Origin: Bradyrhizobium campsiandrae
GTDB lineage: Bacteria > Pseudomonadota > Alphaproteobacteria > Rhizobiales > Xanthobacteraceae
Assembly (NCBI RefSeq): GCF_014529705.1
Contig: NZ_JAANIH010000074.1
Coordinates: 1 to 42,304 of the forward strand
Direction of reading: 5' to 3'
DNA: 42,304 nt
Below, piece by piece: positions 1-9,105 of the stretch. Within the stretch, counting starts at the first letter, position 1; the number at the start of each line of letters is the position of its first letter. Position numbers and translations under genes: made by a program. A model generated the notes under the pieces. That model saw nothing but the letters and a program-made list of their open reading frames with translations. It made no database searches and had not been told where the DNA came from.

Positions 1-11
1 GGCGGGGGAGA

Positions 12-82
12 GGGGTAGCCACGAACTCCGATCTCGCTTGGGGCTACCCCCCTCCCTGACCCTCCCCCACAAGGGGGGAGGG
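12..82. repeat. Two GC-rich hairpins upstream of murB
   Basis: Arms 12-20 and 42-50 are exact reverse complements (GGGGTAGCC/GGCTACCCC). A second hairpin has arms 60-68 and 74-82 (CCCTCCCCC/GGGGGAGGG). There is no T-run, so it is not a classical intrinsic terminator. The second hairpin resembles the CCTCCCCCACAAGGGGGGAGG type of intergenic repeat common in Bradyrhizobium. It lies between the expected upstream gene (murC, outside the window) and murB. Confidence 0.6.
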
Positions 83-120
83 AACGGAGAGAGTGTGCGT
101 TCCTCACGCGAGGACGGCGC

Positions 121-1041
121 ATGAGCTTTCCCGACATCACCCCCTCACTCAAAGCCGCAATGCCTGACCTCCGCGGCCGGCTGCTGGCCAACCAGTCGCT
201 CGCCGAGCTCACCTGGTTTCGTGTCGGCGGGCCGGCGCAGGTGCTGTTCACGCCGGCGGACGAGGACGATCTCGCCTATTTCCTTGCGCATCTCGCCAGC
301 GACATCCCGGTCTATGTCGTCGGCGTCGGCTCCAACCTGATCGTGCGTGATGGCGGCATTGCGGGCGTGGTGATCCGCCTCGCGCCGCGCGCGTTCGGCG
401 AGACGACCGCGCGTGACGATGTCGTCACCGCGGGCGCGGCCGCGCTCGACAAGCGTGTCGCGGAGGTTGCGGCTTCAGCCAATATCGGCGGGCTCGAATT
501 CTATTTCGGCATTCCCGGCACGATCGGCGGCGCGCTGCGCATGAATGCGGGTGCCAATGGCGGCGAGACCAAGGACGTTCTGATCGAGGCGCGCGGCGTC
601 GGGCGCGACGGCACCAGGCACGTCTTCTCCAACGCGGACATGAAGTTCGTCTACCGCAACAGCGGCGTCGATCCCTCCATCATCTTCAGCTCGGCGCGCT
701 TCCGCGGCGAGATCCGCGATGCCGAGGCGATCCGCGCGCGGATGGCCGAGGTGCAGTCCCACCGCGAGACCGCGCAGCCGATCCGCGAGAAGACCGGCGG
801 CTCGACCTTCAAGAATCCGCCCGGCCATTCCGCCTGGAAGCTGGTCGATGCCGCCGGCTGCCGCGGCCTGCGTGTTGGTGGCGCGCAGGTCTCGGAGATG
901 CACTGCAATTTCCTGATCAACACGGGCGATGCCACCGCGCACGACATCGAGACGCTGGGCGAGACCGTGCGCGAACGCGTAAAGGCAAATTCCGGAATTG
1001 AGCTGCACTGGGAAATCAAGCGGATCGGAATTTCCGGCTAA
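121..1041 (+). CDS. murB: UDP-N-acetylmuramate dehydrogenase (UDP-N-acetylenolpyruvoylglucosamine reductase)
   Basis: This cytoplasmic FAD enzyme reduces UDP-GlcNAc-enolpyruvate to UDP-MurNAc with NADPH, the second committed step of peptidoglycan synthesis. The 306 residues match the short MurB class. An FAD-binding PCMH-type domain carries WFRVGGPAQVLF and VGVGSNLIVRDGG near residues 32-80, then YFGIPGTIGGALRMNAGANGG near 128-148. The C-terminal substrate domain has FVYRNSGV and GGSTFKNPPG, whose serine is the usual proton donor, followed by GAQVSEMHCNFLIN. GAGGA at 110-114 sits six bases before the ATG, which supports this start. ddl begins 21 bp downstream, so the two are probably co-transcribed within the dcw cluster. 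Confidence 0.97.
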   Translation: MSFPDITPSLKAAMPDLRGRLLANQSLAELTWFRVGGPAQVLFTPADEDDLAYFLAHLASDIPVYVVGVGSNLIVRDGGIAGVVIRLAPRAFGETTARDDVVTAGAAALDKRVAEVAASANIGGLEFYFGIPGTIGGALRMNAGANGGETKDVLIEARGVGRDGTRHVFSNADMKFVYRNSGVDPSIIFSSARFRGEIRDAEAIRARMAEVQSHRETAQPIREKTGGSTFKNPPGHSAWKLVDAAGCRGLRVGGAQVSEMHCNFLINTGDATAHDIETLGETVRERVKANSGIELHWEIKRIGISG

Positions 1042-1062
1042 CAGGACCAGCGACGAGACAAC

Positions 1063-2049
1063 ATGCGCATCACCATCCTCTTCGGCGGCTCCAACCGCGA
1101 ACGTCTGGTTTCCGTCGCGTCAGCCCAGGCACTGCACCAGGCGCTTCCGGAGGCTGATCTCTGGTTCTGGGATATCGAGGACAAGGTGCACGTGGTGCAG
1201 TCGAAGCAGCTGCTCGAACATGCCCGTCCGTTTGAGGACGAGTTCAAGCCCGGCACGGTTGGCATTCCGCTGGCGCAGGCGCTCGACCAGGCCAAGGCGG
1301 AAGATCGCGTCCTCTTGCTCAGCCTGCACGGCGGCAGCGCGGAGAACGGCGAATTGCAGGTGATGTGCGAGGCGCGGGGCGTGCCGTTCACCGGCTCCGG
1401 CTCGGCCTCCTCGCATCTTGCCTTCGACAAGATCGCAGCCAAGCGCTTTGCCGCGCTCGGCGGCGTGACGCCGCCCGTGGGCATCGCGCTGGAGAACATC
1501 GACGAGGCCTTCGCCGAATACGGACGGCTGATCGCAAAGCCGGCGCGGGACGGCTCGAGCTACGGCCTGATCTTCGTCAACGCCAGGCAGGATCTCGTCG
1601 CCGTCCGCAATGCGGCCAGACACGAAGACTATGTGATCGAGCCCTACATCGCCGGCATTGAAGCGACCTGCGGCGTGCTCGAGCGCACCGATGGCTCGAT
1701 CATCGCGCTGCCGCCGATCGAGATCATCCCGGGCGAGGGCAATTTCGACTACGCCGCCAAATATCTCCTGAAGTCGACCCAGGAGATCTGCCCCGGCCGC
1801 TTCACCGCCGAAGTCACCGCCGCGCTCAAGACCCAGGCGATGCTGGCGCACCGGGCGATGTCCTGCACCGGCTATTCCCGCTCCGACTTCATCGTCTCGG
1901 AGAAGGGGCTGGTCTATCTCGAAACCAACACGCTGCCCGGGCTGACCAAGTCCTCGCTCTACCCCAAGGCGCTGAAAGCTGAGGGCATTGCCTTCGCCGA
2001 CTTCCTCCGCGATCTGATCGTGCTGGCGGTCCGGCAGGTGCGGAAATAA
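1063..2049 (+). CDS. ddl: D-alanine--D-alanine ligase
   Basis: This ATP-grasp enzyme joins two D-alanines for the peptidoglycan stem peptide in the cytoplasm. The 328-residue protein has the N-terminal Ddl lobe (LFGGSNRERLVSV, where E. coli DdlB has GGTSAEREVSL), the LHGG segment, the ATP-grasp motif KPARDGSSYGL, and the C-terminal YSRSDF...YLETNTLPGLT block holding the expected Arg, Glu and Asn ligands. The usual GEDG after LHG is AENG here, which makes this a divergent Ddl, although the catalytic residues I can align are kept. Its place between murB and ftsQ is the standard dcw position. A 348-bp non-coding gap follows, so ftsQ may have its own promoter. Confidence 0.95.
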   Translation: MRITILFGGSNRERLVSVASAQALHQALPEADLWFWDIEDKVHVVQSKQLLEHARPFEDEFKPGTVGIPLAQALDQAKAEDRVLLLSLHGGSAENGELQVMCEARGVPFTGSGSASSHLAFDKIAAKRFAALGGVTPPVGIALENIDEAFAEYGRLIAKPARDGSSYGLIFVNARQDLVAVRNAARHEDYVIEPYIAGIEATCGVLERTDGSIIALPPIEIIPGEGNFDYAAKYLLKSTQEICPGRFTAEVTAALKTQAMLAHRAMSCTGYSRSDFIVSEKGLVYLETNTLPGLTKSSLYPKALKAEGIAFADFLRDLIVLAVRQVRK

Positions 2050-2397
2050 TTAGGATTGGTTAATGGCCCGACCGGCCAAAACGGCCAGTTTGGCGGCGAA
2101 AACCGGTAGAATGCCGGACATCGTGGCTTAACTGCCTCACTTGCCTTGGCAAAAAGCATCCCGCGTTAACGAATTTTACCTTTTGTTTACCAGGACGTCC
2201 GAAGGTTAACGCTGGCGGCGCATATGGCGTTTTGGCTGCCGGCGCGTGACCCGTTTCGGATTGTCCCCGACCCGGCGAACGCCTTGAAGGGGAGCGGTTT
2301 CTTCTATCGAGGACCATCACCCGGCCCGGCACGACCGAGACGTCATGTTCGCCAGGACCCGCGCAAGTCGTGGGCAAACTGTTGACGAGCTCGTGCA
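2050..2397. other. Non-coding gap between ddl and ftsQ, with GTTAAC and TTTACC repeats
   Basis: I see no plausible gene here. GCGTTAAC at 2163-2170 and GTTAACGC at 2205-2212 form an inverted pair 42 bp apart. Between them TTTACC occurs twice (2175-2180 and 2186-2191), offset by 11 bp. TTAA-N6-TTAC at 2166-2179 is a loose match to the alphaproteobacterial CtrA site (TTAA-N7-TTAA). This is the likely place for an ftsQAZ promoter with cell-cycle control, but that is inferred from motif and position only. Confidence 0.4.
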
Positions 2398-3423
2398 ATG
2401 GATGGTGCAGGAAGCCTCACCCGGTCGTTTGTCAGATCGCTGAGGCCCCAAGCTGACCTGAAGGCGGCCGCTATCGGAGCGGTCGTGCTTCTGCGCGAGT
2501 GGATGCAGGATAGGCGCGAGGCGACCCGCGCCGCCGCCAAGGAAAAGATCAAGCAGAAGATCAAGGCCAAGGCCGTCATCGAGCGCGAGCCGCCGCCGCG
2601 CATTGTCGCGCTGGTCGAGCGCTATCTGCCGCGCCGGGTCGGGATCAGCATGACCGTGCTGCTGCTGATCGGCAGCTGCGGCCTCGGCATCGTCAAGGGC
2701 GGCCATCTGCAGGATTTCATCACCGCGGTCAGCGACGCCCGCAACGCCATGGCCAATTCGGCCGGCTTCCGCATCACCTCGGTCGTGATCAACGGCCGCA
2801 AGCAGCTCACCCAGGACGAGATCCTCGCCATCGGCGGCGTCAGCGGCCGCTCCTCGCTGCTGTTCCTCGACGCCGACGACGTTCGTGAAAAGCTCAAGGC
2901 CAATCCGTGGATTGCGGACGCCACCGTGCTGAAGCTCTATCCAGGCCGGCTCATGATCGACATCACCGAGCGCCAGGCGTTCGCGCTGTGGCAGGAGGCC
3001 GGCCGGCTTTCCGTCATCGCCGACGACGGCGCCGTGCTCGAACCCTATGTCTCGCGCCGGTTCCTGTCGCTGCCGCTCGTGGTCGGCAAGGGCGCCGAAA
3101 CCCAGGCCCGCGACTTCCTGGCGCTGCTGGCGCGCTATCCGCAGGTCAATTCGGTGACCAAGGCCGCGATCTATGTCGGTGAGCGGCGCTGGAACCTGAG
3201 GCTGAAGGACGGGCTCGACGTTCGCCTGCCCGAGCAGGACGTCGGCAACGCACTCGCCGCGCTTTCCAAGCTGGACAAAGACGACCGGCTGTTCTCGAAG
3301 GACATCGTCGCGGTCGACATGCGCCTGCCTGACCGGCTGGTGGTGCAGCTGTCCGACGACGCCGCCAAGGCGCGCGAAGACCTGTTCAAGGACAAGAAGA
3401 AAAAGAAGGCCGATCCCGTATGA
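2398..3423 (+). CDS. ftsQ: Cell division protein FtsQ
   Basis: FtsQ is a bitopic inner-membrane protein of the divisome that links FtsA/FtsZ-side assembly to FtsB/FtsL and the septal synthases. The 341-residue protein has a long basic cytoplasmic N-terminus (about 1-78, rich in Lys and Arg), one membrane segment near 80-100 (MTVLLLIGSCGLGIV), and a POTRA domain near 115-190 (FRITSVVINGRKQLTQDEIL...NPWIADATVLKLYPGRLMIDI). The FtsQ beta domain follows to about 325, and the protein ends in a Lys-rich tail (KDKKKKKADPV). Its stop overlaps the ftsA start as ATGA, which indicates translational coupling. The start is the ATG that begins MDGAGSLTRSF; the sequence before it is non-coding. Confidence 0.95.
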   Translation: MDGAGSLTRSFVRSLRPQADLKAAAIGAVVLLREWMQDRREATRAAAKEKIKQKIKAKAVIEREPPPRIVALVERYLPRRVGISMTVLLLIGSCGLGIVKGGHLQDFITAVSDARNAMANSAGFRITSVVINGRKQLTQDEILAIGGVSGRSSLLFLDADDVREKLKANPWIADATVLKLYPGRLMIDITERQAFALWQEAGRLSVIADDGAVLEPYVSRRFLSLPLVVGKGAETQARDFLALLARYPQVNSVTKAAIYVGERRWNLRLKDGLDVRLPEQDVGNALAALSKLDKDDRLFSKDIVAVDMRLPDRLVVQLSDDAAKAREDLFKDKKKKKADPV

Positions 3424-4742
3424 CCGGTCTTGATCGCACCCAGACGCCGAAAACGCGCCCGATGCCGCACAAGCGCGGCGGCCTCGTTGCATGCCTCGAC
3501 ATCGGCACCAGCAAGATCGCCTGCATGATCGCGCGGCTGAAGCCGTCGGCGCCGAGCGAGGCCTTGCGCGGCCGCACTCATGCGGTGGAATTGATCGGTT
3601 ACAGCCAGATCCAGTCGCGCGGCATGAAGGCCGGTGCGGTGATCGATCTCGCCGAATGCGAGCAGGCGGTGCGCCAGGCCGTCGGGATCGCCGAGAAAAT
3701 GGCCAAGGTGCGGGTCGAGTCCGTGCTGCTGTCGGTTTCCGGCGGACGGCTCGCGGGCCAGCTGGTCGAAGCCGCAGCCGACATTCGCGGCGGCGCCGTG
3801 ACCCCGGCCGATGTCAGCCGTGTCACCTCCACCGGCATGCGCCACGCCACCGGCGAGGGCCGCACCGTGCTGCATGCGCTGCCGGTTGGCTACACGCTCG
3901 ACGGCGTCAAGGGCATTCGCGATCCCCGCGGCATGGTCGCGCATCAGTTCGGTGTCGACATGAACGTCGTCACCTGTGACGCCACGGTGGCGCGAAACCT
4001 GATGCTGGCGGTCGAGCGCTGCCACATCAATGTCGAAGCCATGGCCGCGAGCCCCTATGTGGCCGGGCTGTCGGTGCTGACCGATGACGAGGCCGATCTT
4101 GGCGCGGCCGTGGTCGAGATGGGCGCCGGCACGACCACGATCGCGGTCTATTCCGGCGGGCGCTTCGTGCACGCGGCCGGATTTGCGGTCGGCGGGCAAC
4201 ACATCACGATGGATCTGGCGCGCGGACTCTCGGCGACCATTGCCGATGCCGAGCGAATCAAGACCTTATACGGCACCGTCATCACCGGCGGATCGGACTC
4301 GCGTGAGCTGATGTCTGTGCCGACGGCCGGTGACGACCAGGATCTGCCGCAGATCGTTTCGCGCGCCACCATCGCCAATATCGTCAAGCACCGTGCCGAG
4401 GAAGTCTTCGAAATGGTTCGGGACAAGCTGAAGGATTCGCCCTTCGCGGCAGAGCCCAAGGGCCGCGTCGTGCTCTCCGGCGGCGCCTCGCAGCTCACCG
4501 GCCTCGTCGAGCTCGGCACGCAGATTCTCGGCCGGCCCGTACGGGTCGGACGTCCGCTTGGTTTTGGCCGGCTGCCCAACGAGGCGAAGAACGCCGCGTT
4601 CGCGGTGCCGGCCGGACTACTCGTCTACCCGCAATATGTTCACCTCGAACATGTCGAACCGCGGCATACGCGGCAGCAGGTCAAGACAGGGACCGGCGGT
4701 TATTTCGGAAAGGTCGGGCGATGGCTACGCGAGGGCTTTTGA
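3420..4742 (+). CDS. ftsA: Cell division protein FtsA
   Basis: FtsA is an actin-like ATPase that tethers FtsZ filaments to the inner membrane. The 440-residue protein has the phosphate-1 motif CLDIGTSKIACMIA near 25-38, the FtsA-specific 1C region (YSQIQSRGMKAGAVIDL...), the phosphate-2 motif VVEMGAGTTTIAVYSGG near 228-245 and VVLSGGASQLTGL near 350-363. The C-terminus GYFGKVGRWLREGF looks like the usual amphipathic membrane-targeting helix. The ATG overlaps the ftsQ stop by four bases. ftsZ follows after 87 bp. Confidence 0.97.
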   Translation: MTGLDRTQTPKTRPMPHKRGGLVACLDIGTSKIACMIARLKPSAPSEALRGRTHAVELIGYSQIQSRGMKAGAVIDLAECEQAVRQAVGIAEKMAKVRVESVLLSVSGGRLAGQLVEAAADIRGGAVTPADVSRVTSTGMRHATGEGRTVLHALPVGYTLDGVKGIRDPRGMVAHQFGVDMNVVTCDATVARNLMLAVERCHINVEAMAASPYVAGLSVLTDDEADLGAAVVEMGAGTTTIAVYSGGRFVHAAGFAVGGQHITMDLARGLSATIADAERIKTLYGTVITGGSDSRELMSVPTAGDDQDLPQIVSRATIANIVKHRAEEVFEMVRDKLKDSPFAAEPKGRVVLSGGASQLTGLVELGTQILGRPVRVGRPLGFGRLPNEAKNAAFAVPAGLLVYPQYVHLEHVEPRHTRQQVKTGTGGYFGKVGRWLREGF

Positions 4743-4829
4743 TGACCGATTTCCGCAAATGTCTGATTTCACCAACTCCCGCGGCCGCAGGCCGGGGCGA
4801 ACCCACGCGCGCGTGATCGAGAGGCAAAC

Positions 4830-6626
4830 ATGACCATCAGCATCAACGTTCCTGATATTCACGAGTTGAAGCCCCGGATCACCGTGTTCGGCGTCGGCGG
4901 CGCCGGCGGCAACGCCGTCAACAACATGATCACGGCGGGCCTCCAGGGCGTCGACTTCGTGGTCGCCAACACCGACGCACAGGCGCTGACGATGTCGAAG
5001 GCGCAGCGCATCGTGCAGATGGGCACCGCGGTGACGCAAGGGCTCGGCGCGGGTTCGCAGCCGAACGTCGGCGCGGCCGCCGCGGAAGAGGTGATCGACG
5101 AATTGCGCGACCATCTCTCGGGCGCCAACATGGTGTTCGTCACCGCCGGCATGGGCGGCGGCACCGGCACGGGTGCTGCTCCCGTCATCGCCAAGACCGC
5201 GCGCGACATGGGCATCCTCACCGTCGGCGTCGTCACCAAGCCGTTCCACTTCGAGGGTGGCCGCCGCATGCGCACGGCCGAGGCCGGCATCGCCGAGCTG
5301 CACAAGGTGGTCGACACGCTCCTGATCATCCCGAACCAGAACCTGTTCCGGGTCGCCAACGAGAAGACCACCTTCGCCGACGCCTTCGCGATGGCCGACC
5401 AGGTGCTCTACTCCGGCGTCGCCTGCATCACCGACCTGATGGTCAAGGAAGGCCTGATCAACCTCGACTTCGCCGACGTTCGCGCCGTCATGCGCGAAAT
5501 GGGCAAGGCGATGATGGGCACGGGCGAAGCTTCCGGCGACAAGCGCGCGCTGACCGCCGCGGAAGCTGCGATCGCCAACCCGCTGATCGACGACAGCTCG
5601 ATGAAGGGTGCCAAGGGCCTGCTGATCTCGATCACCGGCGGCAAGGACCTGACCCTGTTCGAGGTCGACGAAGCCGCGACCCGTATCCGCGAGGAAGTCG
5701 ACCAGGACGCCAACATCATCGTCGGCGCCACCTTCGACGAAGCGCTCGACGGCCTGATCCGCGTCTCGGTCGTCGCCACCGGCATCGAGCAGGCCGCGAT
5801 TGCCCGCAACAGCCAGGCGACCTCCGCTCCGGTCGCGAATGCAGCGCCGCAGCAGCTGCAGCAGGCCCCCGCGGCTCCGGCCGCGGCTGCCGAGAGCCGT
5901 CTCGCCGACCTGACCGCGCGGCTCCGCGCCGACAACCAGCGCATGGCCGAACGCGCCCAGAAGCTGGAAGCGCAGATCCCGGCCGCCGCGCCGGCCGTGC
6001 CGGTCGCGCCGCGTCCCAATGTCGAGCGCGCGGCCCTTGCGGCCATCGCCGCTGCCGTTGCCGAAGTTCCGCAGGCGCCCGCGCCGCAGACCACCTATGG
6101 CGACGTCACCGTGCGCCCGATCGCGCAGAAGCCCACGCTGTTTCCGGAGCCCGAGCAGGCCCCGCTTGCCATGCACGAGCCGATGACGCCCGAAACCTTC
6201 ATCCCGCCCCAGGCCGAGCGTGCCCCGCCGCGCGCACCGCGCATGCCGCGCCTCGATGAATTGCCGATGCCGGCCCAGGCCGAGCTTCGTCAGGCCCGTG
6301 GTGAGGTCGAGGACGAGACCCCGCAGAAGACCCGCCTGTCGCTGCTGCAGCGCCTCGCCAATGTCGGCCTCGGCCGCCGTGACGAGGAAACCGAGGCACC
6401 GATCGCCGCACGCACTGCCGGTCCCGCAATGGCGCCGCTGCCCGAGCGCAAGCCGCAGAAGACCGTGCAGCAACAGATCGCAGCCAGCGAGCCGGTATCC
6501 GAGTATGCTCGCCGCCCTGCGCCGCAAGGTCTCGATGCCCACGGCCGCCCTGCGCCTGTTGCGCCGGCGCCACAGGGAGACGACCATCTTGATATCCCGG
6601 CCTTCCTGCGGCGGCAGGCGACCTGA
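4830..6626 (+). CDS. ftsZ: Cell division protein FtsZ
   Basis: FtsZ is the tubulin-like GTPase that forms the Z ring. The GTPase domain covers about residues 10-320, with FGVGGAGGNAVNNMI at the nucleotide pocket, the tubulin signature GGGTGTGAAP near 108-117 and the T7-loop region NLDFADVRAVM. At 598 residues it is much longer than E. coli FtsZ (383), because a Pro/Ala-rich linker of roughly 260 residues follows the globular domain. The protein ends in a conserved C-terminal peptide (LDIPAFLRRQAT) that binds FtsA and other partners. GAGAGG at 4819-4824, five bases before the ATG, supports the start. A strong hairpin terminator lies directly downstream. Confidence 0.98.
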   Translation: MTISINVPDIHELKPRITVFGVGGAGGNAVNNMITAGLQGVDFVVANTDAQALTMSKAQRIVQMGTAVTQGLGAGSQPNVGAAAAEEVIDELRDHLSGANMVFVTAGMGGGTGTGAAPVIAKTARDMGILTVGVVTKPFHFEGGRRMRTAEAGIAELHKVVDTLLIIPNQNLFRVANEKTTFADAFAMADQVLYSGVACITDLMVKEGLINLDFADVRAVMREMGKAMMGTGEASGDKRALTAAEAAIANPLIDDSSMKGAKGLLISITGGKDLTLFEVDEAATRIREEVDQDANIIVGATFDEALDGLIRVSVVATGIEQAAIARNSQATSAPVANAAPQQLQQAPAAPAAAAESRLADLTARLRADNQRMAERAQKLEAQIPAAAPAVPVAPRPNVERAALAAIAAAVAEVPQAPAPQTTYGDVTVRPIAQKPTLFPEPEQAPLAMHEPMTPETFIPPQAERAPPRAPRMPRLDELPMPAQAELRQARGEVEDETPQKTRLSLLQRLANVGLGRRDEETEAPIAARTAGPAMAPLPERKPQKTVQQQIAASEPVSEYARRPAPQGLDAHGRPAPVAPAPQGDDHLDIPAFLRRQAT

Positions 6627-6652
6627 GGATTGTTACAATAAGGCAGATGCAA

Positions 6653-6690
6653 AAAGGCCCCGGCGGGAAGCTTGCCGGGGCCTTTCCTTT
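6653..6690 (+). terminator. Intrinsic terminator after ftsZ
   Basis: A perfect 12-bp stem (AAAGGCCCCGGC at 6653-6664 with GCCGGGGCCTTT at 6674-6685) closes a 9-base loop and is followed by CCTTT. It begins 26 bp after the ftsZ stop and should separate the division genes from lpxC. Confidence 0.9.
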
Positions 6691-6987
6691 GGCCCCGTGC
6701 ATATCCGGGTTGCGCATTCAAGCAACTGATTTTAAATCATTAATTACCTGTTCAGTGCATCAGTAAAGCTGCCGGTAACGCCCCGAAACCGAGGCCCAAT
6801 TTGGTTAAGCCTTGTCGTGAATACGGCGGGTTTGGGGTAACAATCGGTAAAAAAGCGTGAGTTGGCGCTGTTTGAGGCAGTGACTATGGTTTGCCGTGAC
6901 TTGGGGATACGCAGATTCGGACGGTCGATCTCGATCGATCAGTCGAGCCTCGTATAAGTCGCAGTGGTCGTAGTGGGGCGGTTCCTG
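6691..6987. other. Upstream region of lpxC
   Basis: I see no convincing gene in this 297-bp gap. An AT-rich stretch at about 6728-6750 (GATTTTAAATCATTAATTA) contains TTAA twice and contrasts with the GC-rich surroundings. Because it follows a terminator, it probably holds the lpxC promoter, but I cannot assign the -35 and -10 boxes securely. Confidence 0.35.
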
Positions 6988-7950
6988 ATGAAATTTAGCC
7001 GGCAAACAACGCTTCGTGCGCAAGCCACCGTGGCGGGCGTTGGCGTTCATTCCGGTCTTCCCGTTACTCTCACGCTTGGGCCTGCGCCTGTTGACGCGGG
7101 TTTTATTTTTATCCGTACCGGGCTTGAGGGAAGCGATCGCGAAGTTCAGGCGACCGCCGAGCACGTCGTCGCGACCGATCTCGCAACGGTGCTGGGCGAC
7201 CGCGATGGGCCGCTGGTTTCGACCGCAGAACATGTACTTGCTGCACTGCGAGGCATGGGCGTCGACAACGCCACCATCGAGATCGACGGTGCGGAAGTGC
7301 CGATCATGGATGGCAGCGCAGCGGCCTTCGTTGCTGCGATCGATCAGGCCGGCATCGTGAGCCAGCCGGCTCAGCGTCGGTTCATCCAGGTTCTGAAGCC
7401 GGTCTCGGTCGCCATCGGCGACTCCTTCGGCGAATTGCGCCCTTACGCCAACGGCTTCCGCACCGAGATTGAGATCAACTTCGCCAATCCCGTGATTGGT
7501 CGCCAGAATTATGTGTTCGAACTCGTGCCGGAACGCTTCCGCCGCGAGGTTGCGCGTGCTCGGACATTCGGTCTGATGTGCGATCAGGCGCGGCTCTGGG
7601 CCGCGGGCTATGGTCGTGGTGCTTCCTTCGACAACACCGTCGTGTTTGACGAGGAGCGGCTGCTCAATCCCGAAGGGCTGCGCTACGCCGACGAATGCGC
7701 CCGCCACAAGGTCCTGGACGCGATCGGCGACCTCGCGCTGGCCGGCCTGCCGCTGCTCGGCGCCTATCGCTCGGTGCGTGGCGGCCACAAGCTCAACCAT
7801 GCCGTCCTGACCACGCTGCTCGCTGACCGTACCGCTTGGCGGGTGGTCGAGGGTGAAGCAGCCCGCCGCACCAGTCGTCCCGTGGTCGAGGTCGGCAGCG
7901 GTATTATTGGTGGCCGGATTGCTGCGGCTTACGGGCCGGACGTGTCCTGA
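6988..7950 (+). CDS. lpxC: UDP-3-O-acyl-N-acetylglucosamine deacetylase
   Basis: LpxC is the zinc-dependent cytoplasmic enzyme of the first committed step of lipid A synthesis. The 320-residue protein has both family halves. The zinc ligands fit His82 (in TAEHVLAAL), His240 and Asp244 (in RHKVLDAIGD), and the catalytic His is His267 (in GGHKLNHAVL). AQATVAGVGVHSG near the N-terminus matches the family. I chose the ATG at 6988 because MKFSRQTTLRAQ aligns with the usual N-terminus and GGGGCGG lies about seven bases upstream. An in-frame GTG at 6964 would add eight residues with no family support. bamD follows in the same direction. Confidence 0.97.
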   Translation: MKFSRQTTLRAQATVAGVGVHSGLPVTLTLGPAPVDAGFIFIRTGLEGSDREVQATAEHVVATDLATVLGDRDGPLVSTAEHVLAALRGMGVDNATIEIDGAEVPIMDGSAAAFVAAIDQAGIVSQPAQRRFIQVLKPVSVAIGDSFGELRPYANGFRTEIEINFANPVIGRQNYVFELVPERFRREVARARTFGLMCDQARLWAAGYGRGASFDNTVVFDEERLLNPEGLRYADECARHKVLDAIGDLALAGLPLLGAYRSVRGGHKLNHAVLTTLLADRTAWRVVEGEAARRTSRPVVEVGSGIIGGRIAAAYGPDVS

Positions 7951-8181
7951 CCGCCTGTTGCGGTCGGCCTTATCCGGAAAACTCCTGGTAACCATGATCC
8001 CCTAGGATTGCGGCAAGTTCGCCTTATTCCGGGCGGAATGCCTGCCTATCCGATACGTTAACGATCGTTTTTCGGTTACACCGGCGTGGTCGCATGGCAG
8101 GCACCACGGTCACTTTACGCGCCCGTGGCGGGGATCATGGGCTGGCGGGCACCGCATCACAGGGCGTCAGGTCTTAAATTC

Positions 8182-9081
8182 ATGTCGGCACAGCGTATGA
8201 CGCGCGGATATCTGTTGGTTTCTCCAAAGGCTCCGATCGGGACCCGTCGGCTGCTTCAGGCCGCGACGCTTTTTGTTCTGGCCTTGCCGCTATCCGGCTG
8301 TGGCACCGGCGCGCTGTGGGACAAGTTCACCCAGAAGGACGACACCTTCGTCGAGGAGCCCGCCGACAAGATCTACAATGAGGGCTTGTACCTCATGAAC
8401 GAAAAGAAGGACATGAAGGCGGCGAACAAGAAGTTCGAGGAGGTCGACCGCCAGCATCCCTATTCCGACTGGGCGCGCAAATCGCTGCTGATGTCGGCCT
8501 ACGCGTCCTACCAGGGCGGCGACTATGACAGCTGCATCGGCGCTGCGACGCGCTACGTCACCCTGCATCCCGGCAGCCCGGACGCCGCCTACGCGCAGTA
8601 CCTGATCGCCGCCTCGCACTACGACCAGATCCCGGACATCAGCCGCGACCAGGCCCGTACCGAGAAGGCGATCGCCTCGCTGGAAGAGGTGGTGCGAAAG
8701 TATCCGACGTCCGAATATGCGACCTCCGCCAAGGCCAAGATCGAGGGCGCCCGCGACCAGCTTGCCGGCAAGGAAATGAATGTCGGCCGCTACTACATGC
8801 AGAAGCGCGACTACACCGCCGCGATCAACCGCTACAAGGCCGTGGTGACGCAGTATCAGACCACGCGCCACGTCGAGGAGGCGCTCTATCGCCTTACCGA
8901 GGCCTACATGTCGATCGGCATCGTCGGCGAGGCCCAAACCGCCGCCGCCGTGCTCGGTCACAATTTTCCTGACAGCCGCTGGTACAAGGACGCCTATAAT
9001 CTTGTAAAATCCGGCGGTCTCGAACCGAGCGAGAATCAGGGGTCCTGGATCAGCCGGACCTTCAAGAAAATAGGTCTGTAG
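8182..9081 (+). CDS. bamD: Outer membrane assembly lipoprotein BamD (ComL/YfiO family)
   Basis: BamD is the essential lipoprotein partner of BamA in inserting beta-barrel proteins into the outer membrane. From the ATG at 8182 the protein has 299 residues. A signal segment (LLQAATLFVLALP) precedes the lipobox LSGC, with the lipidated cysteine at about residue 40. TPR-like helices follow, with family features such as YNEGLYLMNEKKD, FEEVDRQHPYSDWARKSLLM and VVRKYPTSEYA. The frame stays open back to 8086, but the extra residues (MVAWQAPRSLYAP...) do not resemble a signal peptide. An alternative start is the ATG at 8197. recN begins 24 bp downstream. Confidence 0.93.
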   Translation: MSAQRMTRGYLLVSPKAPIGTRRLLQAATLFVLALPLSGCGTGALWDKFTQKDDTFVEEPADKIYNEGLYLMNEKKDMKAANKKFEEVDRQHPYSDWARKSLLMSAYASYQGGDYDSCIGAATRYVTLHPGSPDAAYAQYLIAASHYDQIPDISRDQARTEKAIASLEEVVRKYPTSEYATSAKAKIEGARDQLAGKEMNVGRYYMQKRDYTAAINRYKAVVTQYQTTRHVEEALYRLTEAYMSIGIVGEAQTAAAVLGHNFPDSRWYKDAYNLVKSGGLEPSENQGSWISRTFKKIGL

Positions 9082-9105
9082 GACTCGGCTAGGAAATCTG
9101 GTTCC

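Noticed and set aside
4725..6587. 620-codon open frame on the minus strand across ftsZ
   Set aside because: It is the antisense of ftsZ in GC-rich DNA. The product is repetitive Arg/Gly/Asp/His-rich sequence with no domain, and the plus-strand gene is certain.
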